Shown: positions 1 to 9,762 of the stretch, piece after piece | Layout: each line of letters begins with the position of its first letter | Position numbering within the stretch: position 1 is the first letter of the stretch | Assembly: GCA_021432635.1 (NCBI GenBank) | Contig: MU270052.1 | Location: 280,137-344,136 of the forward strand | Length of the DNA: 64,000 bases | Direction of reading: 5' to 3' | DNA from: Thozetella sp. PMI_491 | Taxonomy: Eukaryota; Ascomycota; Sordariomycetes; Chaetosphaeriales; Chaetosphaeriaceae | The notes under the pieces: model-generated | What the model saw: the letters and a program-made list of their open reading frames with translations, nothing else | What the model was told of the DNA's origin: nothing | The model's database searches: none | Translations under genes and position numbers: made by a program

Positions 1-1476
1 CCTCAAGAGGCCGGGCGTCCGATCAGCGGCTTGCTACCTACTACCGGCGGACACTTACACGAAGCCAGTGGCAACCCCGAGCATCCGCATCAGCGCAAGC
101 ATGCGTTTGATCTTGGAGAATATGGCGCCGGATACATGACGAACAGTCTCTCGCTGGGCTGCGACTGCAAAGGCTCCATTTTCTACTTGGATGCACACTT
201 CTCGACACGCGCTGGGAGTGTGCAGACCATCAAGAACGCGATCTGCATCCACGAGGAAGACTCCGGTATCCTGTTCAAGCACACCGACTTCCGCGACGAC
301 TCGGTCATCGTCACGCGCGGGCGTAAGCTCATTATACAGCAGATATTTACGGCAGCGAACTACGAGTACATCGTGCAGTGGGTGTTCCATCAGGACGGCA
401 CGATCCAGCCCGAGGTGAAACTCTCTGGCATTCTGAACACGTATGCCATGGATCCGGATGAGGACACCCATGGCTGGGGCACGCAGGTATATACTGGTAA
501 GGACAGCCACCTGGCTTGCTGAGAAGGAATTCCCTACTCGGCATAGACACTGACTCTATCTGCTATTCTCAGGCGTTAATGCTCACAACCACGAGCATCT
601 GTTCTGCCTCCGGGTCGATGCCAACGTAGACGGGTCTAAGAATACTGTCTTCATGGTCGATGCCGTGCCCTCTGACGCACCAGTGGGCAGCCCGGAGAAC
701 TTCTACGGCAACGCTTTCTACGCCAAGAAGACTAAGCTGGATACCACCGGTGCTGCCATGACGGATTACAACGGACAGACGTCCCGCACCTGGGAGATCT
801 GCAACACCAGCAAGATCCACCCGTACAGCAAGAAGCCGTCCAGCTACAAGCTGGTGAGCCGCGAGGTGCCGCCGCTGCTGCCGAAGGAAGGCTCACTAGT
901 GTGGAAGCGAGCCGGCTTTGCGCGCCATGCGGTTCACGTAACGAAGTGTAAGTCGTCCCCAATCCTAACGCATGAATTACCCATCAAAGCTCTCCTGCTC
1001 TCCCCCTGTCTCAACTACCGCGAGGAGATTGGGAAATATGGCAGCCTGATTGACTCCATGCAGACCGAGACGACCAGCTCTGGCCGGCAGGACGCCACGT
1101 CCCGCAGACAAGCGGCGAGCCGTCGCGTGGTCTGCCCGAGTGGATCGGCGACGGCACTGAGACCATCGAGGACGAGGACGTGGTGCTGTGGCACACGTTC
1201 GGCGTCGTGCACATCCCGGCGCCCGAGGACTTCCCTGTAATGCCAGTCGAGCCCATCACGCTGCTGCTGCGGCCACGCAACTTCTTCGCCAGCAACCCCG
1301 TCATGGACGTGCCGCCATCGTATGCGAGCACGCCAAGCCAGGTGCTCGCGAGCGGCAAGGGCGCGCTAGATGCCGCGGACCGGATGAGCAAGCTGGCCTT
1401 TGAGGATGGGTGCTGCACCACCTCCAGCAGCGGCGCGAGCAATGGCAGCAACGGGAACGGTATCAGCAGCCACTGA
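1..1476 (+). CDS. Copper amine oxidase, C-terminal part (5' end outside window)
   Basis: Oxidative deamination of primary amines to aldehyde, H2O2 and ammonia, using copper and a self-made topaquinone cofactor. Exons read as about 69..496, 573..947 and 1064..1476; introns start GTAAGG and GTAAGT and end CAG. Coding sequence is clear from QRKHAFD onwards; an intron probably ends near position 64-68, because the sequence before it (TTGGHLHEA) does not fit the family. The cofactor motif TAANYEY is present with its Tyr codon at 361-363, the YLDAHF segment should hold the catalytic Asp, and AHNHEH supplies copper-binding His residues after the first intron. The last exon carries the conserved LWPAGRHVPQ and VVLWHTFGV segments. 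All key residues visible here are intact, so this looks like a functional gene cut by the window edge. Family call is secure; substrate is unknown. Confidence 0.93.
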
Positions 1477-1997
1477 CAGTACTTTGCGTCATGTTTGTCA
1501 GGTTATCTTTATTACAAGGTGGCAGTATTGTACGGGCTCGAGGTAGATCCGCAAATCAGCTTTGCAAGGCTGGGCCACAACAGAACTGCATGTGCTCTTG
1601 AGGAGAAGGCTTGAGATTGGTATGCGAAATTTACTGTATCTATATTGCTAGCGAAGTCGCCGTACGAAATTGTATCCTTCAGCCCTCGCCAGGGTTTATT
1701 ATTTCGGGAATTAGCAGCTGGTCGCTCACTTGGTGCCCCGATAAATCCTGCTATGTACGGAGTACAGCTCTCTCCGTTCAGCCAACAGCTGATGGCGAAC
1801 CTTGGGCTAATGGAACGCTGCGGGTGAGTGGTGTGGCGGGGTCAACTTGGGAGCCTGCAGCCTTCCTCTCTCCCGTATCTTCCCATGTGTGGCAGTGCCT
1901 GCATAAAGGGATCCCGCCAGCCCTACCAAAATCCTGAGCTGACCTCGTCACGAATGCATGTTCGAAGGTCCTGAATACCGCCAGTTGCTCGTTGGCA
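1477..1997. other. Spacer between amine oxidase and HeLo-NACHT gene
   Basis: About 520 bases between the amine oxidase stop and the next ATG on the same strand. It should hold the terminator of the first gene and the promoter of the second. No convincing TATA box, RNA gene or further coding frame was recognised. Confidence 0.5.
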
Positions 1998-4900
1998 ATG
2001 GATCCCCTTAGCTTAACCTTCGGCATCGCTGGGCTCGCAGGATTAGCTGGCCTCTTCAGCACCTGTCTCGATTTACTCGAACGCATAGATGCCTTCAAGG
2101 AGTTTGAAGTCGAATCTGAGTCTATTGCTGCCCAATTTGAGGCTGACAGGCTTTTGTTCTGCCAGTGGGCCGAACAAGTCGGCTTTCGCGACGGCAAGCT
2201 GCTCGACCAACACCATCCAAGGCTCGAAGATCCCCAGACCGCCGCCGTCGTTGGGAAAGTGCTCTCCAGCATACAAAAGCTCTTCGGAGGGACGCAGTCT
2301 ACCGATCCGCATCTTCCTTTCGGCCTCGCCCCCTCGTTGAAAGCCCCTATCGATAACCACAAAACCCCAGCCACATCCAAAAGGATCCGCGCCCGGTGGG
2401 CGTTGAAGGGAAAGGCAAGATGCGTTGCACAGACCCAGCAGTTCAGCGCATTCGTCCAAAGCCTACAAAGCCTTGTTCCGCTAGAAATGGCCGCAGACTG
2501 GCAGACTCTAAGCAACCGAGCCAGGCCTGACATTACCGGTAAGCAAGTTTGGATTCAGTCCCCTGATATAGCTGGAGGCAATACCAACAGAAGTAGGAGA
2601 CACTTCGGTCCAACCTAGTCTGTTGGCCGACTGCCAAAGAATTCTCGACGAGGTTGAGGAGCAAATACGAAGTAAGCATTTAGTCCTTTGGGGCTGGGCT
2701 GTAGTTGCTGATCAGGATAGGAGACGAGAGACAAGAATTCAATCGCTGGCTGAACGCATCTTGGACCAAAGAGCTGTATGAAGACTTTTCTCAGCGGCGA
2801 CTGAACACCACCTGTGACTGGATTTTGGATCGTCCTGCTTTCCAGAAGTGGATCTCTCCAGAGTTCCCCAAAGACACTGCCAAGATTCTCTGGATTAATG
2901 GAGGTCCAGGGTACGGCAAGACCATCATTTGCGCGAGGTTGATCCAGACGGTGCGCGAGATGCTCAAGGCGCCACATGCGTACTACTTCTTCTCATCCGA
3001 TTCGCCACATCGAAATGACCCATACGTTGTGCTCCGATCGTGGATCTCCCAGGTCGTATACCAAAACCAGGATATTCTCGACATGGCAATCTCCAGCTTC
3101 AACGTGAAGGATGGGCAGACGGCATCGCGAATGGACGTTGTCGAACTGTTTCAGCTCATTGTCAAAGCCAACCCTAGCTTAACTTTCGTTGTTGATGGAT
3201 TAGACGAGTGCGCATGGGGCACTAACGACGAGAACTCTCCTCAGGCGCTGCTAAAATCCATCAAACACGCCGTCACGAACACCTTGACTAGGGTCCTCAT
3301 AGTGAGCCGAGACATTTCGACCATCCGCACCGGGGTTTACGCCGTAGGCGAAGATGATACAATCATGGTCGAAGAATATACAATCACTCCCGACGATGTG
3401 CGATCAGACGTCACGGCTTTCTCTAGCAGTGTTGTAAACAAGAAGCTGGCCAACAAAGATGAAGGCCTCCGCGACGGTCTCTGCCGCCGGATCGTGGAGC
3501 GATGCGATGGCATGTTTCTCTGGGTGAAGCTTTTGGAGGACCGACTGCGGGCTGGAAAGACCAAGAAGCAGCTAGAACATATTGTCGACCAGACACCTAC
3601 TTCGTTGGAGCACCTGTACGACCGGAATTGGGACAAAATATCAACAGCTCCAGAGGATGATAGAGAGCGTGCATTTGCCATTCTTCGGTGGACCGCGTTT
3701 GCAGTGCGACCACTTACAGTCCTCGAGCTCACCGAAGCCCTATTGATTGTGGACGACGACGCGAGTAACGATATCTCGAGCGAGGACCTGCCCGAGACCA
3801 TTGAGAAGGAGTATATCGAAACAGAAATACTTGGAATATGTGCCTCCCTTGTGGAGCTCCAGCATGTCGGGCCGGAACGCGACCTCGGCGCTGCAGTGGT
3901 TCAGCCTGTCCATTTCTCAGCGAAACAGTACATACTGGCGCACACACCAATCCCAGGGACGATCATCGTAAACCATAAACTTGGTCAATCGAATGATGAC
4001 AGGCACAACAACATCCTCGCCAAGATGTGTCTTCGCTATTTATCTCTTCTAAATGCGTGGGAGCCAGATAGCGACGGCAGGGAGCTTCCGCACTATTTTC
4101 GAGACTACGCCGCAGGTTTCTGGTTCCAGCACGTTAGGCAAGACGGCACCAACTATCCGGACGCACTGCATCTAATGCAAAGATTCTTTTCTTCCCAAAA
4201 CAGAAATTGGAATCACTGGAGAAAGTGGTTCGCGAAGCACGAGAGGATTGAAACCTTGGATTCCCTCCAAGGCAACCCGCTCTTCTACGCATCGCTTTTA
4301 GGGGATACGGCACTGCTGGTGTATCTTCTGAGACAAGATCCATCTGCTGCACAGCATCAAGATGGACATGGGCCAGCAGCAATACATGCCGCATCGTTTA
4401 AAGGCCACGTAGCTGCGGCCAAAATCTTGCTGAATAACCAGGCAGATCCGGCCGTGGCTGACGATGTAGGATGGACACCCCTACACATAGCAGCAAGCAA
4501 GGGACACATTGAGATGGTCAAATTGCTCCTTAGAAGAGGTGCCACACTAGAAGCTACTGACCAGAGCAAGAAAACTCCCTTACACATAGCAGCAAACAAG
4601 GGACACGTTGAGATTGTCGAATTTCTTCTTGATAGAGGCGCCAATTCTTCTGCGACTATCGCAAACGGAACGACTCCTATCTCCATGGCCNNNNNNNNNN
4701 NNNNNNNNNNNNNNNNNNNNNNNNNNNNNNNNNNNNNNNNNNNNNNNNNNNNNNNNNNNNNNNNNNNNNNNNNNNNNNNNNNNNNNNNNNNNNNNNNNNN
4801 NNNNNNNNNNNNNNNNNNNNNNNNNNNNNNNNNNNNNNNNNNNNNNNNNNNNNNNNNNNNNNNNNNNNNNNNNNNNNNNNNNNNNNNNNNNNNNNNNNNN

Positions 4901-6124
4901 NNNNNNNNNNNNNNNNNNNNNNNNNNNNNNNNNNNNNNNNNNNNNNNNNNNNNNNNNNNNNNNNNNNNNNNNNNNNNNNNNNNNNNNNNNNNNNNNNNNN
5001 NNNNNNNNNNNNNNNNNNNNNNNNNNNNNNNNNNNNNNNNNNNNNNNNNNNNNNNNNNNNNNNNNNNNNNNNNNNNNNNNNNNNNNNNNNNNNNNNNNNN
5101 NNNNNNNNNNNNNNNNNNNNNNNNNNNNNNNNNNNNNNNNNNNNNNNNNNNNNNNNNNNNNNNNNNNNNNNNNNNNNNNNNNNNNNNNNNNNNNNNNNNN
5201 NNNNNNNNNNNNNNNNNNNNNNNNNNNNNNNNNNNNNNNNNNNNNNNNNNNNNNNNNNNNNNNNNNNNNNNNNNNNNNNNNNNNNNNNNNNNNNNNNNNN
5301 NNNNNNNNNNNNNNNNNNNNNNNNNNNNNNNNNNNNNNNNNNNNNNNNNNNNNNNNNNNNAGACACCACTGCTCTTGGCAGCAAGAGAAGGATCTGCCAA
5401 AGTCGTGAAGCTGCTTCTTCAGCATGGGTCGAATATCGCCGCTAGAGACAAACGCCGCGATACTGGACTTCATGAGGCTGCACGGAGTGGAGAAGTCCAA
5501 GTTACTACACTTTTTATTGACAACAATGCTGACTTGAACATTTCCAACCACTACGGGTGGACACCACTTCATTTGGCATGCTTGAATGGTAGTTCGGCGG
5601 TAGTTCAACTGCTCCTTCAAAACACGAGCGTCAAGCCCAGCATGCAAGACCATATTGGCCGGACCCCGCTGTTCTATGCTGTTTCGAGGGTGGATCTAGC
5701 GACGCTAGAACTGCTCTTAGCGCGAGACCAACCTAGCATATCACTACCAGATCACTATGGCATCACGCCACTTTTTATGGCGTACAGGCATGGCGTTGAA
5801 CCTGTGATTAGGGTGCTGCAGGCGGCCCTTAACGGTAGCTGTCTCGACCGGAGCGAGTTGAGGGATAGTTTCGGGCGACCGCTGGAATGGTGGGCAAGGA
5901 AGAACAAGCTCGCCACTGATGAAACAATTAGTTGGTGTGATGCCTGCACTGCTCTGATACCGGAGACCGAACCCTATCATTTCTGCGAGGCTTGCATGGG
6001 CGGCGACCTGTGCATCTGCTCAGAATGTTTTGACAGGGGACTCAGGTGTCTAGAGCCGTCGCACGTCTTAGCGTTAGAAGGAGGAATCACAGCCGAAGAT
6101 TGTGCCTTGGCCCAAGCGAGCTAA
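1998..6124 (+). CDS. NLR-like protein: HeLo-NACHT-ankyrin-ZZ-like zinc finger
   Basis: Signal-transduction ATPase of the kind fungi use in non-self recognition and programmed cell death. Exons 1998..2538, 2591..2671 and 2721..6124 join in phase to about 1341 residues, of which about 223 lie in an assembly gap. The start MDPLSLTFGIAGLAGL and the helical stretch after it resemble the HeLo (prion-inhibition/propagation) domain, a membrane-active death effector. NACHT follows: Walker A GGPGYGKT near residues 268-275 and Walker B FVVDGLDEC near 366. Ankyrin repeats run from about residue 720, interrupted by the gap. The C terminus (from about 1280) has CDAC, CEAC, DLCICSEC and a late Cys/His pair, like a ZZ zinc finger. 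A TTG-GCA precedes the ATG, so 1998 is the natural start. A second NACHT gene lies 3.6 kb downstream in opposite orientation. NACHT and ankyrin calls are firm; HeLo and ZZ assignments are by pattern only. Confidence 0.85.
4270..5830 (+). repeat. Ankyrin repeat array with near-identical units
   Basis: Tandem units of about 33 codons with TPLHIAA-KGH-E-VK/E-LL-RGA signatures. The two units at about 4470-4660 are very alike in DNA: over roughly 62 aligned bases I count about ten differences. Units after the gap (TPLLLAAREGS, TPLHLACLNGS, TPLFYAVSR) are more diverged. Fresh internal duplication would explain both the similarity and the failed assembly. Confidence 0.8.
4691..5360. other. Assembly gap (670 N) inside the ankyrin array
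   Basis: A run of 670 undetermined bases. The reading frame before the gap and after it (resuming at ACA, 5363) is the same if the length is taken literally, so the size estimate is compatible with an intact gene. Several ankyrin units are probably hidden here. Confidence 0.98.
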
Positions 6125-8320
6125 AGTTTGGTTAACCTCTGGCCGGAAGGCTCCGTCTTGGCTTCCAGGAACGCCTATAGGGCTCTAGTCCAGGAAGCTA
6201 GCTAAATAGGTTAGGTAGGTAGTTAGGTAGGGACTGTACCCAGTCAGGGTAATCCGTAGTGAGGTGCAGTATTTTACATACCTAGGCAAGGTACCTTTAC
6301 TAGGTATCTAGCCTATCATTCGCGGCAGCTTTGGTCGGGGCAGGAAGCGGATGCAACCCCGCTCCCACAACCCGAACGATCAACAGTGACGGTCCGGTGC
6401 CTGGCCAGCCTGACTTTGTCGTGTGCTCTCCTGGCCCATCTGCCCACGCTCTGAAATGGGCTTGTTGCGCCTTCCTCTAAAAGAAATGAGGCATGACTGC
6501 CTCGATCGCTGCGTCCGCCAGGTTTGGCGGTCGCCGGCATGCCAATCCATCCCTCCCGCACCCTTTGCCCTTCGTCCTCCCCACCGCCGGGTGGTCGCAC
6601 GCCTAAGGTAGCGATGCTACTCGAGCTGGCCGGAGATCCATCCCGGAAGAGCAGTCCGTTTCACCCTTCAACACCATAGCCTGGCTTTGCCGCGCACCTT
6701 CCACAAACAGAAAAGCCCTATCGAATCCGACCGGCGCGTCGCACTTCAGCATCGCCAATGGCAGCACAGCGTCTCGACTCTGCGAAGTGCCGGTGCTAGG
6801 CCCAGAGCAGCGCTCGTCGCTCGACACAGGGTGGCCCTGTCGCCCAACACGTGCATGCCGGTCACCAGGGATCGTCTGTCGGCTGGTCTCGCCCAAGGAC
6901 CCGCAAGATAAGGTGCAATGATCATCGAGATCAACCCCTCTCTGGGCAGGTGGGCTCGACAAGGGTAGTGGCGAGTATTCCGGGCGAGACTCCCCCCCCC
7001 CCGTGCCGGGCTACAGGCCGCGGCCTTGCTGAGCCGTCGCCGCGACTGTCACACAGGCTGCCATCCGGTCTCGCTCGCCGAGCTTGGCCTGCATACCAAG
7101 CATTCCGCCCTCAGCGCCGCCCATTTACGTGCTGCAGATGCAGAGCGGCCCCGAGTCTTGGCTGCTTAATGAGAAGGGGCGTTGTGATGGAACCGTTTTG
7201 AGGCTCCCGCCTTGGCTGGCGGCTTGGAGCGCGGCCAAGACAAAATCAAACAGATTACCGGGACTGAAAATCCGGGGGGCCAAGCCAGCCAAGACCTGCC
7301 CTTCTGGCGGCATGCCACGTCGCTTAGCCAGCCACGCACGCTGGCTGGTGCTCCGGCCGCCTCCGCCTACTCTGCCCAGCCGCCAAGTCGATTGGCGAAG
7401 CCGGCCGCTCTGGTCACCCACGTTTGCCAATCACATCCTCCACATCCTCCTAGGCTCGCGGGAGGATCCTATGCCTAACAGGACCCCGGCACATTTTCCC
7501 TAGGGGAAACCTCCTCGCTACAACCGGGCGCCTCCATCCCCCGCCCCTTGGTGGCTTGAGCCTGCCGAATGGCTGAAGCAAGCTTCACTGCCTGATCGCC
7601 CTTCCTCCATCCACCAACCCCCCCCTGCTTCTGTCTCTGTAATGGCCGACGTCCAAGGACTCCGCGCATGTGCAACCTGCAAAGTACTTGGCCACAGGCG
7701 TGGCTGATGACCCCGCAGGCCTTTTGGCTCCAAGTGACGACAGCCTCGGTCAGGTTGAATGCGACCTTCTAAACGCGCCAAGCCTCCCTCTCAGCTTTTA
7801 GTGCCAATGAAGCATCTCCTCGTGCGGATAGGAGTTGACTTCTTTTGGCAGCCCGGCCTAAGCGATAGACTCTCTGTCCGGTGATCTATCCTTTTACGGC
7901 CAAGATGTTCGACGAGGCGGCCGTGAGCGCGGCTGGTCCATTTCTGTATTGCAGACTTTCGAATGCTCTGTCGAAGCTCTCGCGGTTTCCCCGCGTACAA
8001 CTGGTCTGAGTGCCAGCGCCGTCCAGCTCTCCATTCGGGTGTGCGGCGCGGGAGACAACCCTGCTGGTCGACGCGCCACTCCCACCCTGCCCCATCCGCA
8101 ACGCCCACGCGGCGGGATGGGACTGAGAATCGGGAAGGTGGTTGGTCTATGCGGCGGCGGCCTGGTCTTTGGCTCTACAGACCGAAGTCAAAAACATCCT
8201 TGACAATAACACCTGCTATTAGGGGATAGCTTCAACTCAACGGTGCCGTCCCTCCAGTTCTGCCATGCAGTCTTGCCTCGCCACTGGAGGATTATACGGT
8301 TGTGGCAGGATGCAGCTAAG
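6125..8320. other. Long spacer, no gene recognised
   Basis: About 2.2 kb between the first NLR-like gene and the G1 protease promoter. Open frames on both strands are Pro/Arg/Ser-rich and resemble no family. At 6190-6320 there is a patch of short TAGGTAGG / CCTAGG / GGTACC words, which are common in fungal spacers. No RNA gene or mobile element was recognised. Confidence 0.5.
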
Positions 8321-8326
8321 TATAAA
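8321..8326 (+). promoter_or_regulatory. TATA box of the G1 protease gene
   Basis: TATAAA about 134 bases upstream of the ATG at 8460, followed by a pyrimidine/CA-rich leader. Distance and context suit a strongly expressed secreted-protein gene. Confidence 0.6.
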
Positions 8327-8459
8327 GGAGGCAGCAACCAGCCTCCTGGCGAACGACATGTGAACCATCTCCATCGCGCTCCATCCTGACACTCGTAGCC
8401 TGGCTCCATCCTGCAAAGCACCTGACCGGCCTTCTTGAACTCCCACTTCTACTTTCACA

Positions 8460-9281
8460 ATGAAGTTCACCGCCGCTGCCCTCGCCGTCGTCCTCGGCGC
8501 CAGCACCGCGCTTGCTAGCGCCCTGCCCGAGGGCGTCAAGCTCGTGCCCCGTGAGCCTACCATGCAGAGGCGCCGTGCTTCCCGCAAGAGCAACACCCGT
8601 CTCCCCTCTGTCGAGACGGTGGAGATCGACGGCGTGCAGAAGAACATCACCCAGGTCGACTACAGCTCCAACTGGGCCGGCGCCGTCCTGATCGGCTCGG
8701 GCTACAAGTCCGTGACCGGCACCTTCACCGTGCCCACCCCCAAGGTGCCGTCCGGCGGCTCCAGCAGCACCACCTACGCGGCCTCCGCCTGGGTCGGCCT
8801 TGACGGCGACACCTGCCAGACCGCCATCCTGCAGACCGGCCTCGACTTCAACGTTCGGGGGTCTAGCGTCAGCTTCGATGCCTGGTATGAGTGGTACCCC
8901 GACTACGCCTACACCTTCTCTGGCTTCTCCATCAGCGCTGGTGACAGCGTCACCGTGACCGCGACGGCCACCAGCACCGCCGCCGGCTCCGTCACCATCA
9001 AGAACAACAGCAAGGGCACCAGCGTCACCCACAGCTTCAGCAGCGAGAGCAACAAGCTCTGCGAGACCAACGCCGAGTGGATCGTCGAGGACTTCGAGGA
9101 GAACGGCAGCCTCGTGCCCTTCGCCAACTTTGGCTCCGTCACCTTCACTGGTGCTTCCGCCACCACGGCCTCCGGCAGCGTTGGCCCCAGCGGCGCCGAC
9201 ATCATTGACATCCGCCAGAACAACGTCGTGCTGACGAGCGTCAGCACCACCAGCACCAGCGTTACCGTCACCTACGTCTAA
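8460..9281 (+). CDS. Secreted glutamic peptidase, family G1 (eqolisin, aspergillopepsin-2 like)
   Basis: Acid endopeptidase secreted to degrade external protein. Single exon, 273 residues, the usual precursor length. Residues 1-20 form a signal peptide (hydrophobic core AALAVVLGAST). A basic propeptide follows with RRRASRK near 37-43, a plausible processing site. The mature domain begins near NITQVDYSSNWAG. The catalytic pair of the family is present: Gln125 in AILQTG and Glu206 in NAEWIVEDF. WVGLDGDTC and FDAWYEWYP are further family signatures. Start chosen because the signal peptide begins directly at this ATG, which has ACAATG context. The gene sits between two NACHT genes; nothing in its sequence shows a functional link to them. 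High confidence. Confidence 0.96.
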   Translation: MKFTAAALAVVLGASTALASALPEGVKLVPREPTMQRRRASRKSNTRLPSVETVEIDGVQKNITQVDYSSNWAGAVLIGSGYKSVTGTFTVPTPKVPSGGSSSTTYAASAWVGLDGDTCQTAILQTGLDFNVRGSSVSFDAWYEWYPDYAYTFSGFSISAGDSVTVTATATSTAAGSVTIKNNSKGTSVTHSFSSESNKLCETNAEWIVEDFEENGSLVPFANFGSVTFTGASATTASGSVGPSGADIIDIRQNNVVLTSVSTTSTSVTVTYV

Positions 9282-9762
9282 GCGGGTTCAGAGAGGCTGC
9301 GCATCGAAAATTTGCATGTATATATGTGCGGTCCGGGAGTGGGGGTGGCGGGATGGTCTAGCATTCGGGAACATTTACCACAACAGTTCACTTCACCTGT
9401 ATATACACCATACCCTATTTAAAGTATATACAGATCGATTACCCTCAAAGCAGAAAGTGCATCGATATATAGTCATTTCTATATCGGAGCTACTGAGCTT
9501 CCGCCCTATTTGCTCTTATGCGTGCTCAAACCTCTCGAGGTGCAGCTCTGAAGTGATAAAGCAAGGCTAAAGCAGTCCCTCTATTCGGACTCGTTGCATG
9601 CCTCATCCGTTTTCTAATGTAATTAATCCCATTAGATTCCCTCCGTAGGTATTTAGACCACGGCTCTGCATCTCAAATTTTGGGTATACAGCTAACTCGT
9701 CGACACAGACCAGCCAAAATAGCCAAGAAAACACGCCAGGACAAACGCGACGACGGCGGCTG
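9282..9762. other. Convergent 3' spacer
   Basis: AT-richer 480 bases between the stop codons of the protease (+) and the second NACHT gene (-). It should contain both 3' ends. No gene or RNA was recognised. Confidence 0.5.

Noticed and set aside
6190-6320. TAGGTAGG/CCTAGG word cluster as a possible mobile-element end
   Set aside because: No terminal repeats, target duplication or coding remnant; such words are common in fungal spacers.
7084-7503. Plus-strand open frame of about 139 codons in the long spacer
   Set aside because: Pro/Arg/Ser-rich composition typical of random GC-rich frames and no similarity to known families.
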